DNA of 64,000 nucleotides from Cyclobacteriaceae bacterium (GTDB taxonomy: Bacteria > Bacteroidota > Bacteroidia > Cytophagales > Cyclobacteriaceae), in NCBI GenBank assembly GCA_020832305.1, contig JAFIEV010000044.1:160061-224060 (forward strand), in the 5' to 3' direction. Within the stretch, counting starts at the first letter, position 1. The number at the start of each line of letters is the position of its first letter. Positions 54,585 to 64,000 of this stretch are shown here, piece by piece. The notes below the pieces were generated by a model. It worked only from the letters and a program-made list of their open reading frames with translations. It ran no database searches and had not been told where the DNA came from. The position numbers were made by a program, and so were the translations under genes.

Positions 54585-57278
54585 TTATTTCAGGGCATTG
54601 AGCTGTTTCAGTTTTTCTTCAAAAACTGCAATTTTTTGCAAGGCATCATTTTTCTTTTTAAGCTCGGCTTCAACCACAGCAGCGGGTGCATTGCTTACAA
54701 ATCGCTCATTATCAAGCTTTTTCAAAACAGTAGACAAAAATCCACGCGCATATTCAAGCTCTTTTTCTACTTCTGACTTTTCCTTTTCAAGATCAATACC
54801 CTGTAGCAGAGGAATAAAACACTCTACAGTTCCTGCCATAAAGCCGGTATGGTCTGCTTCTGGTTTTTGCTGATAATAAACTTGGCTCAGATTGGCCAGT
54901 TTTTTCATGCCATGATCAAACATAGCCAAATTGCCATAATCAGCCGGTTGCTGAATGAAGAGCTCCAGGGGCTCCTTAGGGGAAATTTGTTTGGCATTTC
55001 GGGTATTTCGTATGCCTGCTATTATCTCAAAAGCTTTATCTGCAAGTATGATCAATGGCTTTTCCACCTCCCCGGTCACAGGCCATTGAGCCAGCATAAT
55101 GCGATCTGTATTGCCACGATCTCTGATGCCATTCCATATCTCTTCTGTAATAAAAGGCATAAATGGATGGAGGACTTTTAAGAGTTTTTCAAAAAATACA
55201 AGCGTATTTTCATAGGTGTATTGATCAATAGGGTCTCCGTAGGCCGGCTTTACCAGCTCGAGATACCATGCACAGAAGTCATCCCAAAACAGCTTATAAA
55301 TAGCCTGAAGTGCATCAGAAATCCTGTATTTCACAAAGTGATCATTGATTTCAATGAGCGCATTGTTAAAGCGGCTTTCAAACCAGTTTATAAATATTTC
55401 ATTTTTGTCGTCTTTGCCATCGGTGATTTCCCAGCCTTTTACCAGCCTGAAAGAATTCCATATTTTATTGCAGAAATTGCGGCCCTGCTCACATAGCTTT
55501 TCATCGAATAAAAGATCATTGCCAGCAGGAGAACTGAACAACATGCCTACCCGCACACCATCAGCAGAGTATTTGGTAATAAGCTCCAATGGTTCGGGAC
55601 TGTTACCCAGGGATTTTGACATCTTACGGCCCTGCTTATCACGTACAATACCTGTGAGATAAACATCTTTAAAGGGCTTTTCTCCCATGTATTCATAACC
55701 GGCAATAATCATACGGGCTACCCAGAAGAAGAGAATTTCAGGTGCCGTTACCAACACATCCGTTGGGTAAAAATACCTGAGATCGGCGTTTTTTTCAGCT
55801 TGAATCTCTCCGGAACTGGCATTAAAACAGGATTCATCAAAGCCATCAAAAACTTCAATCGGCCAGAGCCAGGAGGAAGCCCAGGTATCCAACACATCTG
55901 GGTCCTGCTTTAAATCAACAGATTGCAGCGATGCATTGCCACTTTTTTCTCTTGCCTTTACCAGCGCTTCTTCTTCATTCGTCGCCACCACAAAGTCGTC
56001 ATGACTTTCTCCATAATACCATGCAGGTATGCGATGGCCCCACCATAATTGCCTTGATATACACCAATCCTTCACATTTTCCATCCAGTGCCGGTAGGTG
56101 TTTTTAAATTTAGATGGATACAAAACGATGTCATCATCCTCAACGGCTTTCAATGCACGCTTCGAAATGCTTTGCATATTTACAAACCACTGAAGTGAGA
56201 GTTTTGGCTCCACCACAGAGTTGGTACGCTCAGATCGCCCGATTTTATTTACAATTTCTTCTGTCCCGGTGAGGTAAGCCTGATCTTCCAGGTCCTTGAC
56301 AATCATTTTACGCACGACAAAGCGGTCTTTTCCAATATAAGCCTCCACACCACATTTGTCATTGATTTTGCCATCGTCTTCAATAATATCGATTACCTCA
56401 AGGTTGTGGCGGAGCCCTATTTCATAGTCATTGGGATCGTGGGCCGGTGTAACTTTAAGACATCCGGTTCCAAACTCCTTATCAACATAATCATCGAAAA
56501 TCACAGGAATGGGACGGTCAATAAAAGGCACCAGTGCAAATTTACCCGCTAAATGTTTGTATCGCTCATCCCCGGGGTTAACAGCAATAGCCGTATCGGC
56601 CAAAATGGTTTCAGGACGCGTGGTTGCAATGGTAATCCATTCATCTTTGCTCCCTTGTATCTTATATCGTACCGAATAGAGTTTAGACTTTTCCCCTTCC
56701 TCTTTATAGATTACTTCTTCATTAGAAAGGGCGGTTTTGGCTTCACAATCCCAGTTGATCATTCGCAGGCCACGGTATATATAGCCCTTTTTGTATAAAT
56801 CGACAAAGACTTTAATTACTGCGTCATAATAAGAAGGCTCCATCGTAAAACGGGTCCGTTCCCAATCGCAGGAAGCACCCAGTTTTTTTAACTGCTCCAG
56901 AATGATCCCTCCATATTTTTCCTTCCATTCCCAGGCATGTTTGAGGAATTCTTCACGGCCCAGATCAGACTTTTTAATGCCCTTTTCACGAAGCATATTT
57001 ACTACCCTTGCCTCCGTAGCAATAGAAGCATGATCGGTTCCCGGTACCCAGCAAGCCATTTTTCCTTCCATCCTTGCCTTTCTGACCAGAATATCCTGAA
57101 TGGTATTGTTCAGCATATGACCCATATGTAATACACCCGTAACATTGGGTGGTGGTATTACAATACAATAAGGTGCTTTGGCAGGATCGGGACTGGCGTG
57201 AAAACACCCTTCCTCCATCCATATCTTATACCACTTATCTTCTACCTCGCCCGGGTTATATTTAGCTGACAATTCCAT
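54585..57278 (-). CDS. valS: Valine--tRNA ligase
   Basis: Charges tRNA-Val with valine in the cytoplasm. 897 residues, normal length. Class I signature HMGH at 51-54 (PPNVTGVLHMGHMLN), KMSKS at 552-556 (GRKMSKSLGNSPEPLELI), the editing CP1 domain (TTRPETILADTAIAVNP, VKVTPAHDPNDYEIG in near form), the anticodon-binding domain with WNSFRLVKGW, and the C-terminal Val-RS coiled coil (EKEKSEVEKELEYARGFLST). Essential housekeeping gene. A hypothetical gene follows closely; upstream it is divergent from the S9 peptidase gene. Confidence 0.98.
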   Translation of the reverse strand: MELSAKYNPGEVEDKWYKIWMEEGCFHASPDPAKAPYCIVIPPPNVTGVLHMGHMLNNTIQDILVRKARMEGKMACWVPGTDHASIATEARVVNMLREKGIKKSDLGREEFLKHAWEWKEKYGGIILEQLKKLGASCDWERTRFTMEPSYYDAVIKVFVDLYKKGYIYRGLRMINWDCEAKTALSNEEVIYKEEGEKSKLYSVRYKIQGSKDEWITIATTRPETILADTAIAVNPGDERYKHLAGKFALVPFIDRPIPVIFDDYVDKEFGTGCLKVTPAHDPNDYEIGLRHNLEVIDIIEDDGKINDKCGVEAYIGKDRFVVRKMIVKDLEDQAYLTGTEEIVNKIGRSERTNSVVEPKLSLQWFVNMQSISKRALKAVEDDDIVLYPSKFKNTYRHWMENVKDWCISRQLWWGHRIPAWYYGESHDDFVVATNEEEALVKAREKSGNASLQSVDLKQDPDVLDTWASSWLWPIEVFDGFDESCFNASSGEIQAEKNADLRYFYPTDVLVTAPEILFFWVARMIIAGYEYMGEKPFKDVYLTGIVRDKQGRKMSKSLGNSPEPLELITKYSADGVRVGMLFSSPAGNDLLFDEKLCEQGRNFCNKIWNSFRLVKGWEITDGKDDKNEIFINWFESRFNNALIEINDHFVKYRISDALQAIYKLFWDDFCAWYLELVKPAYGDPIDQYTYENTLVFFEKLLKVLHPFMPFITEEIWNGIRDRGNTDRIMLAQWPVTGEVEKPLIILADKAFEIIAGIRNTRNAKQISPKEPLELFIQQPADYGNLAMFDHGMKKLANLSQVYYQQKPEADHTGFMAGTVECFIPLLQGIDLEKEKSEVEKELEYARGFLSTVLKKLDNERFVSNAPAAVVEAELKKKNDALQKIAVFEEKLKQLNALK

Positions 57279-57466
57279 CTATTGTATCAATTTTTTTAAC
57301 CGCCGCAAAAATAGATAAAAAAACCCGTAATGGTATATCCCCGCTTATAGATTGAATGATCTCTTTATATAATTCCTCTGGTATTCCCTTTTAAATCTGC
57401 TTACATTCACCAATAGATAAACTCAGGTGTTTACTGTATCACGATCAACCAAAAACTTTTTATGAT

Positions 57467-60201
57467 ATGAAAAACCGCAGCATGAATTTTTGGCTATTGA
57501 CACTGGTTCTTTGCATGATCTCTGCTGAGATGGCCTTTGCTCAAAAGAAAAAGAAAAAAGAAATGGAAATTATGAATACAAGCAGAGAATGGAAAGTGCC
57601 ATTGATAGAAAGGGAATTGTTTTTTGACAACCCTGAAATTGCAGGTGGACGTCTTTCCCCGGATGGCAACTGGATGACTTTTATGAAGCCACATAAGGGG
57701 GTAATGAACATCTGGATAAAGAAATTCGATGAGCCTTTTGACGATGCCAGATTGGTCACTGCCGACACCCTAAGACCGATTCCCGGCTATTTCTGGTCTT
57801 ATGATACCAAATATTTGTTGTATGTTCAGGATAAAGGAGGGGATGAAAATTACCATGTATACGCCGTGGATCCCTGGGATAAGCCTGAGGCCGCTACGGG
57901 TGTGCCGGCTGCCCGAAATCTTACCGACCGTCCCGATGTAAGGGCTTACATTTACATGGTTTCTAAAAAAGACCCGAATATCATGTATGTTGGCCTCAAT
58001 GACCGCGACAAGGCATGGCATGGCATGATCTCTACAAGCTCAACATTGCCAAAGGAGAACTTACGCTTATCAGGGAAAACCACGACAGAATATTGGGCTG
58101 GAGTTTTGACTGGGATGAAAAACTCAGGCTCGCCACCCGGTCAAATGAAGATGGAAGTACTGAAATATTGAGGGTTGACGAAGATCAACTGGTAAAAATA
58201 TACGATTGTGGTCCTCTGGAAGAGTGCAATGATGTGGCTTTTGACAAAGAAAACAAAAGGTTTTACCTAATCACAAACAAAGGAACCAATGTGAATTTTA
58301 CCCGACTGATGCTCTTCGATCCGGACAGCGGCAATGAATCGATGGTGGAAAATGATCCCGAAAATCGGGTGGATTTTGGTGGCGTTTCATTTTCTGACCT
58401 GAGCCGTGAAATGATCCTTACCTTTTACACCGATGCCAAAACAAGGCGCTACTGGAAGGATGCCGGCTTTGAAGCTGATTTTAATGTATTGCAGGAGAAA
58501 TTTCCAGGTATGGAAATAAGCATGGGTTCGGGGGATAAGATGGAACGAAAATTTATGGTAACTGTATCCAGTGATACAGACCCGGCTTCGGTTTATCTCT
58601 TTGACCGCGATACCAAAGAGCTGACTTTTCAATACCGGCCAAGGCCTAAACTGCCGATTGAGCATCTTTCACCTATGCAGGTTGTAAATTATCTCTCGAG
58701 CGATGGCCTGGAAATCCCGGCCTATCTTACCATTCCCAAAGGCATGAATCCCAAAAACCTTCCTTTGCTGGTCATCCCGCACGGTGGACCATGGGCCCGT
58801 GACTATTGGGGATATGATGCTGAAGCACAATTCTGGTCAAACCGCGGATATGCCGTATTGCAAATGAATTTCAGGGGAAGCACCGGATATGGAAAAGCTT
58901 TTCTCGATTCCGGTAACCTGGAGTGGGGAGATAAAATGCAGGATGATATCACCTGGGGGGTAAAATACCTGGTAGAACAAGGCATTGCAGACCCGGCGCG
59001 CGTGGGAATACTTGGCGGTTCTTATGGCGGTTATGCCACCCTGGCCGGCGTAACCTTTACACCAGATTTGTATAAAGCCGCCGTAGCTTTTGTGGCACCC
59101 TCTAACCTCAATACCCTGCTGGGTTCTATCCCACCCTATTGGGAATCTGCCCGTACATTCTTCAAGCTGAGAATGGGCAACCCCGATACCGAAGAAGGTC
59201 TCGCACGGCTTGAAAGGCAATCGCCACTCAACCACGTAGAAAAAATCAGAACACCGCTTATGGTGGTTCAAGGGGCCAATGACCCCAGGGTTAAACAATC
59301 GGAGGCCGACCAGATCATCGTGGCCATGCGTGAAAGAAATATTCCTGTAGAATATATTCTTGCCGATGATGAAGGACATGGTTTTCGCAGACCTGTAAAT
59401 AATATGGCTTATATGGCAGCTGCCGAAGAATTTCTGGCCAAACACCTCGGCGGCAGATTCCAGAAAAGCATGAAGCCCGATGTCGAGGCAAGGCTAAAAG
59501 AACTGCGGGTAGATATCTCAACCGTAAAAATGCCGGAAAAAGCTGATGCTGCCGACATAAAGTCAAGACTGGCTAAACCTGTGCGTGACCTTGTTGCCGG
59601 TAAGTATAATTACCGGATGCAAATGTCTATACAAGGACAGGAAATAGAAATGGCCATGACCCGAACGGTAGAAGATAAAGGAGACCATTGGCTAATCTCC
59701 GATTTGTCAACCACTCCTATGGGAGAAGCGAAAGATGTGAATAAAGTAGCCAAAATCAGCCTCTTAGCCATTCAGCGAAATATAGAGCAGGGCCAGGTAA
59801 AAATGGAAATCCTCTATGGAAAGGGCAAAATTGAAGGAATCATCAATATGAATGGCCAGCAAATGCCCATAAACATTAGTTCTGAGGATGCCCTCCTTGC
59901 CGATGGCGCTGGTTTTGATCTGCTCGTGGCCAGTCTGCCGCTAGATAAAAATTATTTGGGCTACATTAAAGTATTTGATGCACAACAACAAAAAATTGTC
60001 ACTTATAAAGTACATGTAGATGATATGGAAAACATCGAAGCAGGAGGCCATAGCTACGATACCTACAGAGCGAAATTACAATCAGAAGAGGGCCATAACA
60101 TCACCATGTGGGTAGATATAAAAACTTCAAAAACGGTTAAAATTTCTCAAAATCTGCCTCAGTTGGCTGGCGCTACCCTGGTGACGGTACTTACCGACTG
60201 A
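57467..60201 (+). pseudogene. S9 family prolyl-oligopeptidase-type peptidase gene, frameshifted
   Basis: Two overlapping frames (57467-58171 and 58015-60201) together encode one secreted serine peptidase of about 910 residues. The first gives the signal peptide (LVLCMISAEMAFA) and the start of the beta-propeller up to NDRDKAWHG. The second continues the propeller from KAWHDLYKLNI and the alpha/beta-hydrolase domain with Ser (GGSYGGYATLAG, codon at 59020), Asp (GANDPRV, 59281) and His (EGHGFRRP, 59377). The break lies in GGCAT present three times in tandem (58012-58026), where two copies would restore the frame. After the peptidase comes an extra domain of about 220 residues resembling DUF3108. 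Either a recent lesion, a slippage-switched gene or an assembly error. Confidence 0.88.
58012..58026 (+). repeat. 5-bp tandem repeat (GGCAT x3) causing a frameshift
   Basis: Three perfect copies of GGCAT interrupt the S9 peptidase frame. Removing one copy gives the continuous reading LNDRDKAWHDLYKLNIAKGE. The array is short, so high-rate phase variation is not assured. Confidence 0.85.
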
Positions 60202-60230
60202 AAATTTCGCCGGTACCCTCAATACTATTT

Positions 60231-60277
60231 AAAAAACCGGGTTTCCTTTAATCTCAATAAGGAATCCCGGTTTTTTT
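60231..60277. terminator. Bidirectional intrinsic terminator between S9 peptidase and idnO
   Basis: AAACCGGG (60234-60241) pairs with CCCGGTTT (60266-60273), and TTCCTT (60243-60248) pairs with AAGGAA (60259-60264) across one mismatch, giving a 14-bp stem. It is flanked by an A-run on the left and a T-run on the right, serving both convergent genes. Confidence 0.9.
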
Positions 60278-60280
60278 GTT

Positions 60281-61045
60281 TTATACGCTTGCCAGCAAGC
60301 CTCCATCCACATACAGCATATGACCATTTACATAGTCACTGGCAGCAGATGACAAATAAATTAACGCTCCTGCAAGTTCTTCAGGATCGCCCCAGCGATT
60401 GCTCGGCGTACGGCCGCAAAGCCAGGCATCAAATTCGGCATTCTCATACAAGGGTTTGGTTAATTCCGTCTTGAAGTATCCCGGACCAATGCCATTAATC
60501 TGAATATTGTATTTTGCCCAGTCGACCGCCATGCCTTTGGTAAGCATTTTAATGGCTCCCTTAGTAGCCGCATAGGGTGCGATAGAAGGTCGCCCAAGTT
60601 CACTTTGTACAGAACCGATGTTGATTATTTTTCCGCTGCCGGCTTCGATCATTAAAGGCACCACCGCTTTGCTGACATTATAGGTTCCGGTGAGATTTAT
60701 GCTGATAATAGTATCCCAGTCCTCATCCTTGTATTCGTGCAAAGGCGCCCTCAGGTTAATACCTGCATTGTTGACCAGGATATCAATACGACCCCATTTT
60801 TCCACAATCTGATCAACTGATTTTTGGATTTTCATTTTATCCGTCACATCAAAGGCACAGGCCATACATTCATATCCTTTATCATTAAAACCAGCGAGCA
60901 CCTCTTGCAATTTAGCGCCATCCCGTCCATTGAGTACGACCCTTGCACCCCGTTCGGCAAGTGCAGTGGCAAAGGTCAGCCCCAGGCCACTGCTCGATCC
61001 GGTTATAAGTGCCACTTTATCCTTTACACTAAAAATATCTTTCAT
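60281..61045 (-). CDS. idnO: Gluconate 5-dehydrogenase (SDR family)
   Basis: Cytoplasmic NAD(P)-dependent SDR that interconverts gluconate and 5-ketogluconate; related enzymes act on 2-deoxygluconate or uronate derivatives. 254 residues from the ATG at 61045 (an ATG at 61090 would add 15 unlikely residues). Cofactor motif TGSSSGLG, NNAG (ILVNNAGINLRAPLHE), the segment IINIGSVQSELGRPSIAPYA ending in the catalytic YAATK, GIGPGYFKTELTKPL and the C-terminal CGRTPSNRWGDPEELAGALI, SSAASDYVNGHMLYVDGG run closely parallel to E. coli IdnO. It is divergent from the GH95 gene, so a shared regulatory region (61046-61227) may link sugar release and oxidation. Confidence 0.85.
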   Translation of the reverse strand: MKDIFSVKDKVALITGSSSGLGLTFATALAERGARVVLNGRDGAKLQEVLAGFNDKGYECMACAFDVTDKMKIQKSVDQIVEKWGRIDILVNNAGINLRAPLHEYKDEDWDTIISINLTGTYNVSKAVVPLMIEAGSGKIINIGSVQSELGRPSIAPYAATKGAIKMLTKGMAVDWAKYNIQINGIGPGYFKTELTKPLYENAEFDAWLCGRTPSNRWGDPEELAGALIYLSSAASDYVNGHMLYVDGGLLASV

Positions 61046-61227
61046 GTTTATGAATTTAATACTGTAATCGAAGGCAGACTTGTATATCATATCTGGCCAT
61101 TCAATTTTTTTGCCCGTTTAGCTGGTAATATTAATGAAAACCGGCAACAATTTACTATTTTGAGCCGCAGAAAGCAGCCTTGATTCGAGGTGCGGCATCA
61201 CCGGTTATAATTTTTAATATCGAAGAT

Positions 61228-63648
61228 ATGAAATATCATTTTTTACTGTATGCCTTGGCTTTTATAGCCTGTACACCCAAAACCGAAAGCATTTCAACTG
61301 ATTTTGCCCCATTGCGCATCTGGTTTGATAAACCCGCTGCTCTATGGGAAGAAACCCTGCCACTGGGAAACGGACGCCTGGGCATTAGTCCGGATGGTGC
61401 TGTACTTCATGAATCCATCGTGCTAAATGAAATCAGTCTCTGGTCGGGTGGCCCGCAGGACGCTGACAACCCTGATGCCATCAAACACCTGCCCGAAATT
61501 CGTCGCCTGCTTTTTGAAGGCAGAAATGATGAGGCTGAAGCACTCATGTGGGAAACTTTTGTATGTAAAGGCAAAGGTACCGGCCATGGACGCGGTGCAG
61601 ATGTGCCTTATGGCAGTTACCAGTTGCTGGGAAATCTTCATCTGCACTATAAGCATTCCACTGAAGATGTGAATGATTATATACGCGAGCTGCTCCTGGA
61701 TGAGGCTCTGGCGCGTGTAAGCTATACAAGCGATGATGGCGTAAAGTTTACCCGCGAATACATCAGCAGTTTTGAAGATGATGTAGCTGCCATCCGCATT
61801 CACGCCGATCGGCCCGGTCAGATTAGCCTTAGTACGACCATAGACCGGCCCGAGCGTTTTGAGGTTTCTGTGGTGGACCATCAATTGCAAATGCGGGGGC
61901 AGTTGAATAATGGTACAGACGGCAAGGGCATGAAGTACATGGCCCGTATACAAATGCGCAATGAAGGAGGTTCACTACATGAAAGTGACAGCAGTATTTC
62001 AGTAGAAAACGCTGATGCACTCACTATTCTCATCTCCATGGGCACAGATTATTTTGGAGATGATATCGAAAAAACAACCGGAGATTTACTTCAAAGTGCA
62101 TTGCAAATGCCCTGGGATCAAATGAAAGACAAGCACACCCGGGCTTATCAGGCTTTGTATGGCAGGATGCAACTGGACTTGGGCGACCAAAATGCCATGG
62201 ACGAACTGCCAACCGATAAAAGATTATGGGTTTTTGCTGAAAACCCCAATGACCCGGGCCTGGCCACTACTTTCTTTCAATTCGGAAGATACCTGCTTAT
62301 TTGCAGCACAAGGCCCGGACTACTGCCCCCCAACCTCCAGGGTTTATGGGCCAATACCATTCAAACCCCTTGGAATGGCGATTACCATCTCAACATCAAC
62401 ATTCAGATGAACCACTGGCCCCTTGATGTTACCAATCTTTCGGTACTCCATGAGCCTTTTCATCGCCTGGTAGAAAGCATTGTGGAGCCTGGCAGCAAAA
62501 CTGCCAAAGTGTATTACAACGGTGAAGGATGGGTAGCCCATACCATTACCAACGTATGGGGATACACTTCTCCTGGTGAGCATCCCTCCTGGGGGTCGAC
62601 CAATATAGGATCAGGCTGGCTCTGCCAGGATCTGTGGGACCATTATGTTTTTAATAAAGATTCAGATTATCTCCAGAAGGTCTACCCTATCATGAAAAGC
62701 TCTTCGATGTTTTACCTGAGCACCATGGTAGAAGAACCAAACCATAAGTGGTTGGTTACTTCACCCTCCAATTCTCCGGAAAATGCTTTCATTCTTCCCA
62801 ATGGAAAGAAGGCAAATGTGTGTATGGGTCCTACCATAGACAATCAGATTATTCGATATCTCTTTAAAAACACCTTACAGGCAGCAGAACTATTGCAAAC
62901 TGACCCTGAACTGCGTAAAAAATTGAGGGATGCTATTCCCCGCATAGCGCCCAATCAAATTGGTAAAGACGGCAGACTGATGGAATGGCTGGAAGAATAC
63001 GAAGAGGCAGAGCCGCAACACCGGCATATCTCACATGTATGGGCATTGTATCCGGGAGATGAAATCAACCCGAGGCAAAGCCCTGAACTGGCTGAAGCCG
63101 TTAAAAAAACTCTGAACGCACGGGGCGACCGTGGCACCGGCTGGTCACTGGCATGGAAGATAAGTCTTTGGGCCCGGCTGGGCGATGGAGAAAAGGCCTA
63201 TACACTTTTTCGAAACCTGCTCAGACCGGTAGTCGACAGGGGCTTTAATATGCGGGATGGAGGTGGTTCATATCCTAATTTGTTTTCAGCCCATCCGCCT
63301 TTTCAGATTGACGGAAATTTTGGAGGAACAGCTGCCATTGCAGAAATACTACTCCAAAGCCAGCAAGATGGTGAATTGCATTTATTGCCTGCCCTGCCAG
63401 ACGCCTGGGCCTATGGAAAAGTTACTGGCATCCGGGGCAGAGGAGGATATACCCTGGATTATGAATGGAAAGACAAAGCCATTCAACAATTAAAAGTCAC
63501 AGCAGATCACGATGGCACCTGTACCCTGAGGCTGAAAAACCCCATCAAGGGCAAAGGTCTGAAATCACAAGCTTCCTTAGTGTCGGGAGAATATGTCTAT
63601 ACATTGGAAATGACATCAGGGCAATCGATGCTATTTTCGATGGAATAG
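61228..63648 (+). CDS. GH95 family glycoside hydrolase (alpha-L-fucosidase/alpha-L-galactosidase type), lipoprotein
   Basis: Removes terminal alpha-linked L-fucose (often 1,2-linked) or L-galactose from glycans. 806 residues from the ATG at 61228, which gives a lipoprotein signal (LLYALAFIACTPK); a more upstream in-frame codon would bury it. The N-terminal beta domain is clear (WEETLPLGNGRLGISPDGAV, LNEISLWSGGPQDADNPDAI). The (alpha/alpha)6 domain has the catalytic Asn pair (HLNINIQMNHWP, Asn389 and Asn391), Glu518 (SPSNSPENAF) and Asp695 (FQIDGNFGGTAAIAEILLQS). All catalytic positions known for this family are kept. No SusCD or sulfatase genes are adjacent. Confidence 0.92.
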   Translation: MKYHFLLYALAFIACTPKTESISTDFAPLRIWFDKPAALWEETLPLGNGRLGISPDGAVLHESIVLNEISLWSGGPQDADNPDAIKHLPEIRRLLFEGRNDEAEALMWETFVCKGKGTGHGRGADVPYGSYQLLGNLHLHYKHSTEDVNDYIRELLLDEALARVSYTSDDGVKFTREYISSFEDDVAAIRIHADRPGQISLSTTIDRPERFEVSVVDHQLQMRGQLNNGTDGKGMKYMARIQMRNEGGSLHESDSSISVENADALTILISMGTDYFGDDIEKTTGDLLQSALQMPWDQMKDKHTRAYQALYGRMQLDLGDQNAMDELPTDKRLWVFAENPNDPGLATTFFQFGRYLLICSTRPGLLPPNLQGLWANTIQTPWNGDYHLNINIQMNHWPLDVTNLSVLHEPFHRLVESIVEPGSKTAKVYYNGEGWVAHTITNVWGYTSPGEHPSWGSTNIGSGWLCQDLWDHYVFNKDSDYLQKVYPIMKSSSMFYLSTMVEEPNHKWLVTSPSNSPENAFILPNGKKANVCMGPTIDNQIIRYLFKNTLQAAELLQTDPELRKKLRDAIPRIAPNQIGKDGRLMEWLEEYEEAEPQHRHISHVWALYPGDEINPRQSPELAEAVKKTLNARGDRGTGWSLAWKISLWARLGDGEKAYTLFRNLLRPVVDRGFNMRDGGGSYPNLFSAHPPFQIDGNFGGTAAIAEILLQSQQDGELHLLPALPDAWAYGKVTGIRGRGGYTLDYEWKDKAIQQLKVTADHDGTCTLRLKNPIKGKGLKSQASLVSGEYVYTLEMTSGQSMLFSME

Positions 63649-64000
63649 CTTACAAATACATTGAATATCAACGTCATAAAACATAAAGTGTACAGTGTCA
63701 CGTGGGGACATCTGCCAAGGCGGTAGAGTTAACCATTCACCACATTCTGCCACAGCGCAGCAAAAAGCCATTTCAATTACGTCGACCTATAAGGTTTTCA
63801 AAAATCCTTATAGGTCTTTAGCGTTACCCACCATCCCTCACCCTTGTTGGTATTTTTCCACCAACAAGTTGAGGTGAAACCGAAATCCCGAAAAGCATAG
63901 CGCTCGGGATACATCTTTACCCACGAGATTATCGGCCATTGCCCCGAAATCGGGATTCCGGCAAAGCCGCCACCCCGAGAGTCGGGGTTTCGTTAAAGAC
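63649..64000. repeat. Gene-free tail with a cluster of inverted repeats
   Basis: No credible gene. Four to five stem-loops lie within 205 bases. GACCTATAAGG/CCTTATAGGTC (63784-63816, 11 bp) comes first, then CTTGTTGG/CCAACAAG (63843-63868, 8 bp) and ATCCCGA/TCGGGAT (63885-63910, 7 bp). A tight CCCGA-AA-TCGGG (63943-63954) and ACCCCGA/TCGGGGT (63972-63988, 7 bp) follow. The last three share a CCCGA/TCGGG core with the hairpin at 31545-31560. The first one could end the GH95 transcript, though no long T-tract follows. Confidence 0.7.

Noticed and set aside
54206..54601. Plus-strand 131-residue frame opposite the gene behind valS
   Set aside because: It is antisense to a better-supported minus-strand gene and runs into valS without motifs of its own.
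57467..58171. A separate 234-residue protein at the start of the S9 peptidase region
   Set aside because: Its last 45 residues after NDRDKAWHG are out-of-frame translation; the homologous reading continues in another frame, so this is one broken gene and not two genes.
63784..63988. CRISPR array
   Set aside because: The inverted repeats differ in sequence and spacing; there are no direct repeats with regular spacers and no cas genes.
1..64000. tRNA, rRNA, riboswitch or replication origin
   Set aside because: Reading the intergenic regions gave no cloverleaf-like segments, rRNA motifs, known riboswitch cores or DnaA-box clusters; a covariance-model scan was not possible.

Overview
The window reads as chromosomal DNA of a free-living member of the Bacteroidota, probably a Cytophagales-like marine or environmental lineage. 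The evidence is two SusC-type TonB receptors with FecR/ECF-sigma partners, a SusD lipoprotein, sulfatases, a type IX secretion sorting domain, DUF5723 and PorT-type outer-membrane proteins, and -7 boxes of the TAnnTTTG type. I see no phage, transposase, CRISPR array, rRNA or tRNA gene.

Layout. 1-5.4 kb (minus strand): a glycan or nutrient-uptake locus running ECF sigma factor, Gfo/Idh oxidoreductase, FecR anti-sigma, SusC (cut by the window edge). The oxidoreductase sits between two strong hairpin terminators, separating the sigma gene from its anti-sigma gene. 5.8-11.3 kb: tripartite RND efflux operon (adaptor, pump, TolC-like channel). 11.5-16.0 kb: Gfo/Idh oxidoreductase, SDR and a Kelch-mutarotase/sodium symporter fusion, probably for uptake and oxidation of a sugar acid. 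16.5-23.9 kb: envelope trio (lipoprotein, DUF5723 barrel, PD40-OmpA protein), a FAD oxidoreductase whose start codon abuts a terminator-like hairpin, and a convergent secreted protein.

24.2-39.1 kb: a sulfated-glycan utilisation locus (sigma, FecR, SusC, SusD, DUF6807 protein, two iduronate-2-sulfatase-like sulfatases, Tat Gfo/Idh oxidoreductase, arylsulfatase). 39.1-39.8 kb is a graveyard of three gene fragments: an alpha/beta-hydrolase-like N-terminus, a 288-bp frameshifted copy of part of the gene at 23.0-23.9 kb, and the C-terminus of an enolase-superfamily (mandelate racemase type) enzyme. 39.8-45.2 kb: a malate synthase homologue and a DUF1800/DUF1501 pair, the latter with a T9SS tail. 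45.2-54.6 kb: a lipoprotein plus PorT-like barrel pair, a small exported protein, a 2000-residue hybrid histidine kinase and a small unknown gene behind valS. 54.6-63.6 kb: valS, an S9 peptidase gene broken by a 5-bp repeat expansion, gluconate 5-dehydrogenase (idnO) and a GH95 fucosidase-type lipoprotein. The last 350 bp hold a cluster of inverted repeats.

The most interesting signal is shared by both SusC loci. Between fecR and susC, on the strand opposite the operon, each has a GC-rich hairpin followed by a T-tract (a terminator in antisense orientation), a second stem-loop, and a TAnnTTTG-like box overlapping the susC start codon. This is the layout expected for a cis-encoded antisense small RNA of about 115-120 nt directed at the susC leader, comparable to the DonS type known from Bacteroides. 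It is a prediction from sequence only.
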